Assembly: GCF_027533645.1 (NCBI RefSeq)
Contig: NZ_JAQAGY010000028.1
Span: forward strand, 1-64,000
Origin: Paenibacillus caseinilyticus
GTDB lineage: Bacteria > Bacillota > Bacilli > Paenibacillales > NBRC-103111
DNA length: 64,000 nucleotides
Reading direction: 5' to 3'
The notes beneath the pieces were generated by a model, which did not search any database, was not told the origin of the DNA, and saw nothing but the letters and a program-made list of their open reading frames with translations. This document shows positions 34,520 to 41,180 of this stretch, piece by piece (within the stretch, counting starts at the first letter, position 1; each line of letters opens with the position of its first letter). A program made the translations under genes and the position numbers.

Positions 34520-34547
34520 ATATCGGCTTGTCCTGCTCAAACTGTGA
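34520..34547 (-). promoter_or_regulatory. Possible sigma-D promoter before flhP
   Basis: GCCGATAT (plus 34520-34527) matches the sigma-D -10 box exactly. The -35 is weak (TCAC at 16 bases, where TAAA is expected), as it is for hag. It lies 34 bases upstream of the flhP start, in the flhO-flhP gap. Confidence 0.45.
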
Positions 34548-34583
34548 ATGGTCCCGTCATTACGCACGTCATACGATCGGATA

Positions 34584-35483
34584 TTATACGCGGCCTACGT
34601 CGTTCGCGGCCTTCTCCATGCTCTTGTCGTAGAACTGGATCATCTTCTGGTTGGCTTCATAGGCACGCAGGGCGGACATCATGTCCACCATGGACTGGCC
34701 TGAATCCACATTGGAGCGTTCCACGAATCCCTGGCGCACTTCGAACTGCTCCTGGGGTCCGGCCGGTTGGGCCATCGCCTGCGCTTCCCCGTCGAGGCGG
34801 TACAATCCGTTGCCCTCGCGTACGAGCTGGTTCGGATCTTCCACACGGGTAATCATCATCGAGAGCGGCTGTCCGTTCGCCCCGTTGATCGGGCGTCCGT
34901 CGACGTTCGTGAACTGGCCGTTCCGGGTAATCCGGAAGTTCGTCACCGGCGTGCCCCCATCCATCAGCACGATAGGCTGTCCATCGCTGCCGAGCACCGC
35001 GTGCGCTTCGGAGTCGATCAACTGGCCGTTCGCATCGAGCGAGAATTTGCCGTTAAGGGAGTAACGGGACTCGCCTGAGGCATTCTGGATCGTGAAGAAC
35101 GCCTGCGGCTGTGCGACCCGCTCCCCGTTCTCGTCGACGTACTTGCCGGACGAATCGAACCGGGCGCCGGGTACCTGCATATTGGATACCAGAGCGAAGT
35201 CGAACGGATTGTTCGTTTCTTGAAGATCGCCTTGGGCATTCAGAGACACATTCTCCTCTGCCAAGACGCCTGTATGAATGCGGCCCAAGGTTCTGGTACC
35301 GGCCGCTGCGCCCGTATTGTCATCGCGCGTACGCTCAATGAGCACTTCGGGGAACGACCGGTTGATTCCGTTGCCGCCTTTGAAGCCAGGCGTATTCAGG
35401 TTGGCGATGTTGTTGGTCACGATGTCGTGTTTACGCTGCTGGGCGATCATGCCGGATGCGGCAGTATACAGGCCTCTTAACAT
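34584..35483 (-). CDS. flhO: Flagellar hook-basal body protein FlhO
   Basis: FlhO is a second rod-type protein of Bacilli. The 299 residues begin MLRGLYTAASGMIAQQRKHD and continue IVTNNIANLNTPGFKGG, then end with the C-terminal partner helix (QGFVERSNVDSGQSMVDMMS ... ANQKMIQFYDKSMEKAANDV). It follows mbl by 15 bases and so is co-transcribed with it, linking a flagellar gene to an actin-like cytoskeleton gene. Length and layout are normal for the FlgG/FlgF superfamily. Confidence 0.93.
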   Translation of the reverse strand: MLRGLYTAASGMIAQQRKHDIVTNNIANLNTPGFKGGNGINRSFPEVLIERTRDDNTGAAAGTRTLGRIHTGVLAEENVSLNAQGDLQETNNPFDFALVSNMQVPGARFDSSGKYVDENGERVAQPQAFFTIQNASGESRYSLNGKFSLDANGQLIDSEAHAVLGSDGQPIVLMDGGTPVTNFRITRNGQFTNVDGRPINGANGQPLSMMITRVEDPNQLVREGNGLYRLDGEAQAMAQPAGPQEQFEVRQGFVERSNVDSGQSMVDMMSALRAYEANQKMIQFYDKSMEKAANDVGRV

Positions 35484-35498
35484 GGGGTTGTATGCCTC

Positions 35499-36497
35499 CT
35501 AAAATTTGCGTTTGGATACCTTGTCTAAGTTGTCGAGCATAATACCCGTACCTTTTACCACACAATGCATCGGATCTTCCGCGATGAGAACGGGAACCTT
35601 AAGCTCGTCCGCCAGCAGTTGGTCGATGCCGTGAAGCAGCGCGCCGCCACCCGTCAGGATGACGCCGCGGTCGATAATGTCCGCCGAGAGTTCCGGCGGC
35701 GTCCGCTCCAGCACGCTCTTCGCTGCGGCCACAATGTTCGCGACCGACTCGTCGAGCGCTTCCTGAATTTCCTGCGAATTGATGGTCATTGTCAGCGGAA
35801 GTCCGCTCACCATATCCCGGCCGCGGATGTCCATCGTCTCTTTCTTCCCTTCGGGATGAACCGTGCCGATCCGCATCTTGATGTCCTCGCTGGTCCGTTC
35901 GCCGATCAGCAGCTTGTACTTGCTCTTGATATATTTCATGATGGAAGAATCGAACTTGTCCCCCGCGATTTTAATGGAAGAGGAGGTGACGATGTCGCCC
36001 ATGGACAGAACCGCCACATCCGTCGTCCCTCCGCCGATATCCACGACCATATTCCCGCTCGGCTGGTATATGTCCATGCCTGCGCCGATGGCCGCCGCTT
36101 TCGGTTCCTCTTCCAAGAATACTTCCCGCGCTCCGCTCCGTTCGGCAGCTTCCCTGATGGCCTTCTGCTCCACGGACGTGATGTTGGTCGGAGCGCAGAT
36201 GAGAATGCGCGGGTGTGAGTACCAATTCCTCCCTCCCACCTTATTAATAAAGTATTTCAGCATCAGTTCGGTAATTTCAAAGTCGGCAATGACCCCGTCC
36301 TTCAGAGGACGGATCGCCACAATATTGCCCGGTGTACGCCCCACCATGCGGAATGCTTCTTCTCCGACGGCCAGTACCCGTTTTCCATCGCTCTCAATGG
36401 CGACGACGGACGGCTCATCGAGTACCACGCCCCGTCCTTTAACATGAATCAGAACGTTCGCAGTCCCGAGGTCAATGCCGATATCCTTGCTTAACAT
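35499..36497 (-). CDS. mbl: MreB-like actin Mbl
   Basis: Mbl is a bacterial actin that organises side-wall synthesis together with MreB. The 332 residues have the nucleotide-binding signatures DIGIDLGTANVLIHVKG (about 4-20), DIGGGTTDVAVLSMGDIV (about 158-175) and ILTGGGALLHGI (about 281-292). The frame opens seven residues earlier, but the chosen ATG has GGAGG eight bases upstream. Mbl rather than MreB is indicated by the neighbours spoIIID (upstream) and flhO-flhP (downstream), the B. subtilis order. Confidence 0.94.
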   Translation of the reverse strand: MLSKDIGIDLGTANVLIHVKGRGVVLDEPSVVAIESDGKRVLAVGEEAFRMVGRTPGNIVAIRPLKDGVIADFEITELMLKYFINKVGGRNWYSHPRILICAPTNITSVEQKAIREAAERSGAREVFLEEEPKAAAIGAGMDIYQPSGNMVVDIGGGTTDVAVLSMGDIVTSSSIKIAGDKFDSSIMKYIKSKYKLLIGERTSEDIKMRIGTVHPEGKKETMDIRGRDMVSGLPLTMTINSQEIQEALDESVANIVAAAKSVLERTPPELSADIIDRGVILTGGGALLHGIDQLLADELKVPVLIAEDPMHCVVKGTGIMLDNLDKVSKRKF

Positions 36498-36695
36498 CCA
36501 ATAATCCTCCCTAGCCAACCGTCCGTCTTTCCTACAATTTCAGAAGCGGCACAACATGATATACAAGATGATATACGCTTATAAGGTACATTCGCCATGA
36601 GTTCGCAAAATCCTTTTTTTCATGAACGATTTTTCGACAAATATCGCTTCGCTTCCGGCCGGTCAGGGGAGGGGTGCAGAGAGCGGGTTTCTGGC

Positions 36696-36983
36696 TTACT
36701 TAACGGTGACGAGCTTCTCCTGTACTTTCGGGCTGCGGGTTTTGCGGTACTTGATCTTGGTCGCCTCTCCGCCGCGCAGGTGGCGGATCGACTTATGATA
36801 TTCCAATATGTGCTTGACCTGATTCGCCAGCTCCGGGTTGATCTCCGGCAACCGCTCCGTCAAGTCCTTATGCACCGTGCTTTTGGAAACGCCGAACTCC
36901 TTCGCAATGGTACGGACTGTGTGCTTGGTCTCCACCAGGCAGCGGCCGATTTTAATCGTTCGCTCTTTGATGTAATCGTGCAC
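36696..36983 (-). CDS. spoIIID: Sporulation transcriptional regulator SpoIIID
   Basis: SpoIIID is a small DNA-binding protein of the mother cell that adjusts sigma-E genes and helps switch on sigK. The 95 residues have the helix-turn-helix in VRTIAKEFGVSKSTVHKDL (about 23-41) and the basic C-terminal tail (KIKYRKTRSPKVQEKLVTVK). The length matches the family. A good sigma-E promoter lies 35 bases upstream. Conserved neighbour of mbl. Confidence 0.95.
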   Translation of the reverse strand: MHDYIKERTIKIGRCLVETKHTVRTIAKEFGVSKSTVHKDLTERLPEINPELANQVKHILEYHKSIRHLRGGEATKIKYRKTRSPKVQEKLVTVK

Positions 36984-37017
36984 TCCCCTCGCCTCCCTAC
37001 TCGAGATAGTTTGGTAC

Positions 37018-37045
37018 AGTATATGAGGGGTCCACGCTTATATTC
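37018..37045 (-). promoter_or_regulatory. Sigma-E promoter of spoIIID
   Basis: GAATATA (plus 37039-37045), 13 bases, CATATACT (37018-37025). Both match the Bacillus sigma-E consensus (KMATATT and CATACAMT) with one or two differences. Sigma-E control of spoIIID is known in B. subtilis. Confidence 0.72.
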
Positions 37046-37194
37046 GCCGTTTCCCGGCCTGACAAGCCGCGGGAGCACAATTATTTTCAAGGACAAGCCG
37101 CATTTTCATTCGCTTAAGCCGCGCCCCCGTCGCCCGAGGCGCTATGCGCAGGACAGCGCATTCATCTGTGCTCTCCGCCGCTTCTCCGAGGATG

Positions 37195-37234
37195 AAAAAA
37201 GAAGCAGGGTCGGTTGAGCCTCCCTGCCTCTTCT
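37195..37234 (-). terminator. spoIIQ terminator
   Basis: A 12-bp stem (37195-37209 region with 37222-37234, including G-U pairs) whose T-rich end on the minus strand gives the terminator tail. It starts 16 bases after the stop. Confidence 0.78.
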
Positions 37235-37249
37235 GCCACTTACGTTCTA

Positions 37250-37972
37250 TTACTGCTGAGTAATATACTGATCCGGGTTCACAGCCGGTCCGCCTTGGCC
37301 CTGCCGCAGTTCGAAGTGCAGGTGGGTTCCCTGGTCTTTCTCCAGCTCGTTGCGGCCAGCCTGGGCGATCACGTCGCCCTTCTTCACTTCCGCGTCTTTG
37401 GTCACTTTCACTTCCGCGAGGCTCTGGTAGACGGAGACAAGTCCGCTCGCATGCGTAATTTCAACCAGATTGCCGACCAGCGGATCTTTCTGCACAGCGG
37501 TTACCTTTCCGCCCGCAACGGCGAGGACATCGAATGCGGCCTGGTCTTTCTTCTGGAAGTCCACGCCGATATGCGGCGTGAACGTATCCCCGTACTCTAC
37601 CAGAGCTGCTTGTCTGACTTCATTCGGTGCGTTCGTATCGAAGTAAGGGAGCACCACTTCGAGCTCGCTGCGATCTTTCACCGGCCACTGCATGGTCTCC
37701 TGCTTGGCTGTCGTCGCTACGGAATCCGGACCCGATACACTGTCGGTGACAGTACCGGCGGGCTTGTCGATCGTCACGTCATTGGTTGTCGTCAGGCCAC
37801 CCCCGCCCTGATACACCCACATGATCGTTAGGATGATGGCCGCTGCAGCGATGTACGTTGCCGGAAACACCCACTTCTTGGCAAGCAATCTCTTCCAGGC
37901 TGACGATGTGTTGTGTGCTCCTTCAATGGTTTTAGGAGCCTCGTTTTGTGAATCTCTTTTTTGTTCATTCAT
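37250..37972 (-). CDS. spoIIQ: Stage II sporulation protein SpoIIQ (M23/LytM fold)
   Basis: SpoIIQ sits in the forespore membrane and joins SpoIIIAH across the gap to form the engulfment channel. The 240 residues have one membrane helix (about 34-54) and a LytM-type domain (about 100-235). The zinc ligands H134, D138 (HIGVD) and H219 (HLHF) are present. The histidine that usually follows Y in 'YxHL' is S184, so the enzyme is probably inactive, as the B. subtilis protein is. A sigma-F promoter lies 20 bases upstream. Neighbours spoIIID and spoIID agree. Confidence 0.9.
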   Translation of the reverse strand: MNEQKRDSQNEAPKTIEGAHNTSSAWKRLLAKKWVFPATYIAAAAIILTIMWVYQGGGGLTTTNDVTIDKPAGTVTDSVSGPDSVATTAKQETMQWPVKDRSELEVVLPYFDTNAPNEVRQAALVEYGDTFTPHIGVDFQKKDQAAFDVLAVAGGKVTAVQKDPLVGNLVEITHASGLVSVYQSLAEVKVTKDAEVKKGDVIAQAGRNELEKDQGTHLHFELRQGQGGPAVNPDQYITQQ

Positions 37973-37992
37973 ATGTATATCACCTCGCTAAC

Positions 37993-38021
37993 CAGTCTTA
38001 CCAGGTTTGCGAGATTTATAC
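37993..38021 (-). promoter_or_regulatory. Sigma-F promoter of spoIIQ
   Basis: GTATA (plus 38017-38021), 14 bases, GGTAAGACTG (37993-38002). The -10 matches 9 of 10 positions of the sigma-F pattern GGNRAYAMTR. Sigma-F control of spoIIQ is known in B. subtilis. Confidence 0.65.
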
Positions 38022-38039
38022 GCGGGCCCATTCTACCCT

Positions 38040-39086
38040 TTAGAAACTTTTTGCGGACAGTAGATTCGATGCCTTGGACAGTTCAATGCCCGTATAATAA
38101 TGCTTCACGATCTCTTCCGCCTTGCGGCCTTCCAGAGCCATCCCCTGGGCTCCCCACTGGCTCATCCCGACCCCGTGCCCGTAGCCGAACGTCGTAATCT
38201 CCCATACTCCGCTGCGGTAGTTCCACTGGAATCCGCTGGAGTTCAGGCCAAGCTTCTCCCGGACTTCCCGTCCGGTGAACTGCTTTCCTCCCGCAGAGAG
38301 CTTCAAGATTCGCTTGCCCTGGCTGCGTGCGAGCACCTGCAGAGCTTTGCCCCCTCCCGCAGAAGCGGGAAGCGCAGCCGGCAGCCCGAGCTTCGTCTGA
38401 AGCTCCTTAGAGGTGAATTTCACCGTTTCCTTGTACCGCGGGGACAGTCCCGCATCCCATGGGCTCGGCACCGAACGCAAATAAGGAATCTTGATATTCC
38501 AATAGTCCTCCGAGTTCTCCGTATAGCCGTTCGAGGTGGAGAAAAAGCTGGCTTCGATCGGCTGCCCTCCGTAGGTGAGAACCGTATCTTTTGTTTCTTC
38601 CACGGCGCGGTTCAGCTTGTCCCGGACTTTCGCGTAGCTGCCGCCCCACCGCTCTTCCAACTCCTCATCGGTCACATAGGCTTGATGGGCCGTCGTATCC
38701 GTGACAAGAGCTTCTCCGGCGGGAACCCCGCTGCGGTCCCCATCCAGCATGCGCCTGAGGATATACGTCCGGGCAGCCAGCGCCTGCGCCTTGAGTGCCT
38801 CGAGCTCGAACTCGGCCGGCATTTCCGCGGCCACTACTCCCCGCACGTAGGCTTCCAGCGGAATGCGATCCGTCGTCTTCGACTTCGAAAGATAGACCGG
38901 GATAAGCGTGCTCTCGCTGCGGCTGGGTCCGGCGCCCGCTGTCGGGACGGCAGCCGGCTCGGCTGAAGGTACGGGACGGACAAGCAGTCCTGGCACGAGG
39001 ACCACGACGGCCGCAAAACTGGCCAGCCACACAGCAAACCAGCCCAGCATGTTCTTTTGCCTGGGATTCAGCCTGTACTTCGTCAT
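38040..39086 (-). CDS. spoIID: Stage II sporulation protein SpoIID
   Basis: SpoIID is a lytic transglycosylase of the engulfment complex with SpoIIM and SpoIIP. The 348 residues have an N-terminal membrane anchor (about 14-34), the SpoIID domain with the catalytic glutamate in VVAAEMPAEFELEALKAQ (about 87-104) and the C-terminal motif GYGHGVGMSQWGAQGMA. Expected in the mother cell; a sigma-E promoter lies 67 bases upstream. It is followed by spoIIQ, although the two are expected in different compartments. Confidence 0.94.
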   Translation of the reverse strand: MTKYRLNPRQKNMLGWFAVWLASFAAVVVLVPGLLVRPVPSAEPAAVPTAGAGPSRSESTLIPVYLSKSKTTDRIPLEAYVRGVVAAEMPAEFELEALKAQALAARTYILRRMLDGDRSGVPAGEALVTDTTAHQAYVTDEELEERWGGSYAKVRDKLNRAVEETKDTVLTYGGQPIEASFFSTSNGYTENSEDYWNIKIPYLRSVPSPWDAGLSPRYKETVKFTSKELQTKLGLPAALPASAGGGKALQVLARSQGKRILKLSAGGKQFTGREVREKLGLNSSGFQWNYRSGVWEITTFGYGHGVGMSQWGAQGMALEGRKAEEIVKHYYTGIELSKASNLLSAKSF

Positions 39087-39153
39087 CTCGGTTTCGTCCT
39101 CCGTCCTTGTCAGGGCTGCTCTCTTTACTGCCGCGACGGCTGCAGGTACCCTT

Positions 39154-39182
39154 ACTATATGAATCGGAAAGATAGAATAGAA
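39154..39182 (-). promoter_or_regulatory. Sigma-E promoter of spoIID
   Basis: TTCTATT (plus 39176-39182), 14 bases, CATATAGT (39154-39161). The -10 is close to CATACAMT and the 14-base spacing is the usual one. Sigma-E control of spoIID is known. Confidence 0.55.
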
Positions 39183-39261
39183 CGTCCGCCCCCTCTCTCT
39201 TCTCTATGATTGGGAGGAAGCAGGCGCCTCTGGTTGTTCTGCTGCCTTCCTGGCTGTACGC

Positions 39262-39305
39262 AAAAAAAGAGAACCCGCAGCCCCGGAGGGTTGCTGGTTC
39301 TCTCT
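39262..39305 (-). terminator. murA terminator
   Basis: A 16-bp stem with one mismatch and one G-U pair (39268-39283 with 39288-39303 region), followed on the minus strand by seven Ts. It lies 40 bases after the stop and before the spoIID promoter. Confidence 0.85.
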
Positions 39306-39344
39306 ATGGTATGCAGCCGTGGAACGCCATCTAAGGAGCGATGG

Positions 39345-40673
39345 CTAAGCCAGGCTAGGCTGAATCGCAAACAGCGGGAGCGCTTCTTCGCGTTCTGCTG
39401 CCTCTTCGACGACTTCCAGAGGCAGACGGCGGATATCGGCCCCGAGCAGGCTCAGCTTCTCGGTGATTCCCACGTAGCCGCGGTCAATGTGATGCAGACC
39501 GGTAATCTCGGTGTCGCCATCCGCTACCAGCGCCGAGAGGATGAGCGCGGCGCCGGCACGCAGATCAGTAGCGCACACCTTCGCTCCCTGCAGGCGGCTG
39601 CCGCCGCTCACAACGGCCGTACGGCCCTCGACCTTGATCTGCGCGCTCATATTCGCCATCTGCTCCACATGCATGAAACGATTCTCGAATACGGTCTCCG
39701 TCACGATAGAGGTTCCGTCCGCCGTCAGCAGCAGTGCCATCATCTGGGACTGCATATCGGTCGGGAAGCCCGGATACGGCAGCGTCTTCACATCGACAGC
39801 CTTCAGCGGCCCCTCGGTATACACCCGGATGCCGTTCTCGTCTTCCTCAATCTGCACGCCCATCTCCTGCATCTTGGAGATGACCGGCCGCAGGTGATCG
39901 CCGATGGCTCCCTCTACATAGAGGTCGCTGCCGGTAATCGCCGCAGCAATCATGTATGTACCTGCTTCGATACGGTCCGGAATGACGGTATGCGTAGCCC
40001 CTTGAAGACGCTCTACGCCGTCGATCCGGATGAGGCCCGTGCCTGCTCCGCGGATCTTCGCACCCATCGCATTCAAATAATTGGCAAGATCCACAATCTC
40101 CGGTTCCTTCGCCGCATTCTCGATCAAAGTCGTGCCTTCGGCGAGCGCCGCGGCCATCATGATGTTCTCTGTCGCGCCCACACTGGCCACGTCCAGATAG
40201 ATTTTGGCGCCCTTCAGGCGGCCGCTCACCCGCGCTTCGATGTAGCCTTGGCCGAGTTCAATCTCGGCGCCCATCGCCTCGAAGCCTTTGAGATGCTGAT
40301 CGATCGGACGGGTTCCGATCGCGCAGCCTCCCGGCAGCGAGATTCTTGCTTGGCCCATGCGGGTCAACAAGGGCCCCATCACGAGGAAGGATGCCCGCAT
40401 TTTGCGGACGAGATCATAGGAAGCTTCGCAAGTTGCAATGCTTCCGGCATCCACCCGGATCGTCTCATTCCGGTATTCTACAGCGATGCCCAAGCTTTCC
40501 AGTACTTTATTGATGACAAGTACGTCGTCCAAAGGAGGCGCGTCATGAATCACGCTGACTCCTTCGGATCCCAAGATAGAGGCTGCGATGATCGGCAGTA
40601 CGGCATTTTTGGCACCGTGGATCCTCACTTTGCCGGATAGCTTTTTGCCGCCGCGGACGATAATTTTGCTCAT
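39345..40673 (-). CDS. murA: UDP-N-acetylglucosamine 1-carboxyvinyltransferase MurA
   Basis: MurA performs the first committed step of peptidoglycan synthesis, adding enolpyruvate to UDP-GlcNAc, and is the target of fosfomycin. The 442 residues begin MSKIIVRGGKKLSGKVRI with the KNAVLPI motif near 22-28; the active-site cysteine is in LPGGCAIGTRP, so the enzyme is fosfomycin-sensitive by sequence. The frame opens 37 residues earlier; of two tandem ATGs, 40673 lies nine bases after GGAGG. Preceded by the DUF1146 gene, a conserved neighbour. Confidence 0.96.
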   Translation of the reverse strand: MSKIIVRGGKKLSGKVRIHGAKNAVLPIIAASILGSEGVSVIHDAPPLDDVLVINKVLESLGIAVEYRNETIRVDAGSIATCEASYDLVRKMRASFLVMGPLLTRMGQARISLPGGCAIGTRPIDQHLKGFEAMGAEIELGQGYIEARVSGRLKGAKIYLDVASVGATENIMMAAALAEGTTLIENAAKEPEIVDLANYLNAMGAKIRGAGTGLIRIDGVERLQGATHTVIPDRIEAGTYMIAAAITGSDLYVEGAIGDHLRPVISKMQEMGVQIEEDENGIRVYTEGPLKAVDVKTLPYPGFPTDMQSQMMALLLTADGTSIVTETVFENRFMHVEQMANMSAQIKVEGRTAVVSGGSRLQGAKVCATDLRAGAALILSALVADGDTEITGLHHIDRGYVGITEKLSLLGADIRRLPLEVVEEAAEREEALPLFAIQPSLA

Positions 40674-40814
40674 CATGGTCCCCCTCCGCGTATTCTGTAT
40701 GATGTGCTTGTAGCTGCCGGTCACAATACTATTCGTGAGGCCGCTTCGATTTATATCGGTTGTACTATCCATTGTTGACAACATTCTCCTCGGTTATTCG
40801 AAAACAAAGGAAAT

Positions 40815-41066
40815 TCAGAACATCTTGGAGAACCATGTCGACCAATCCAGGTAATCAATCACAAACCGGGCGACCTGGTATCCCACGGCAATGGACAGAA
40901 AGACCTGTAGCGTCTTGGCCGCCCCGCTGCGGGGACGTTTCAAGATCGCTTCCAGCTTCACTTCCTGCAGAGCCCACCAGGAAACCCCGATGAACACCAG
41001 CACCACAGCGATATTGATGAGACCCTTGAGTCCCATGGACGAGTTCATTTGATCGACATAATCCAC
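40815..41066 (-). CDS. ywzB: DUF1146 family membrane protein (YwzB-like)
   Basis: An 83-residue membrane protein of unknown function with two hydrophobic helices (about 14-36 and 52-72) and the DUF1146 pattern VSWWALQEVKLEAILKRP between them. B. subtilis YwzB lies near the atp operon and murAA, as this gene does near murA. GTG start, nine bases after AAGGAG. It is followed 141 bases later by murA, and the pair is probably one unit. Confidence 0.85.
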   Translation of the reverse strand: MDYVDQMNSSMGLKGLINIAVVLVFIGVSWWALQEVKLEAILKRPRSGAAKTLQVFLSIAVGYQVARFVIDYLDWSTWFSKMF

Positions 41067-41180
41067 GCTTTGGCACTCCTTGTTTGGCGGAGCCTCCGGA
41101 GGTCCGGGGCTTCGTCATGGATTTTTACCCCAACTCTTGTATCTTTAATCGACCGAACGGCCTGGAATACCCAGAGAATA

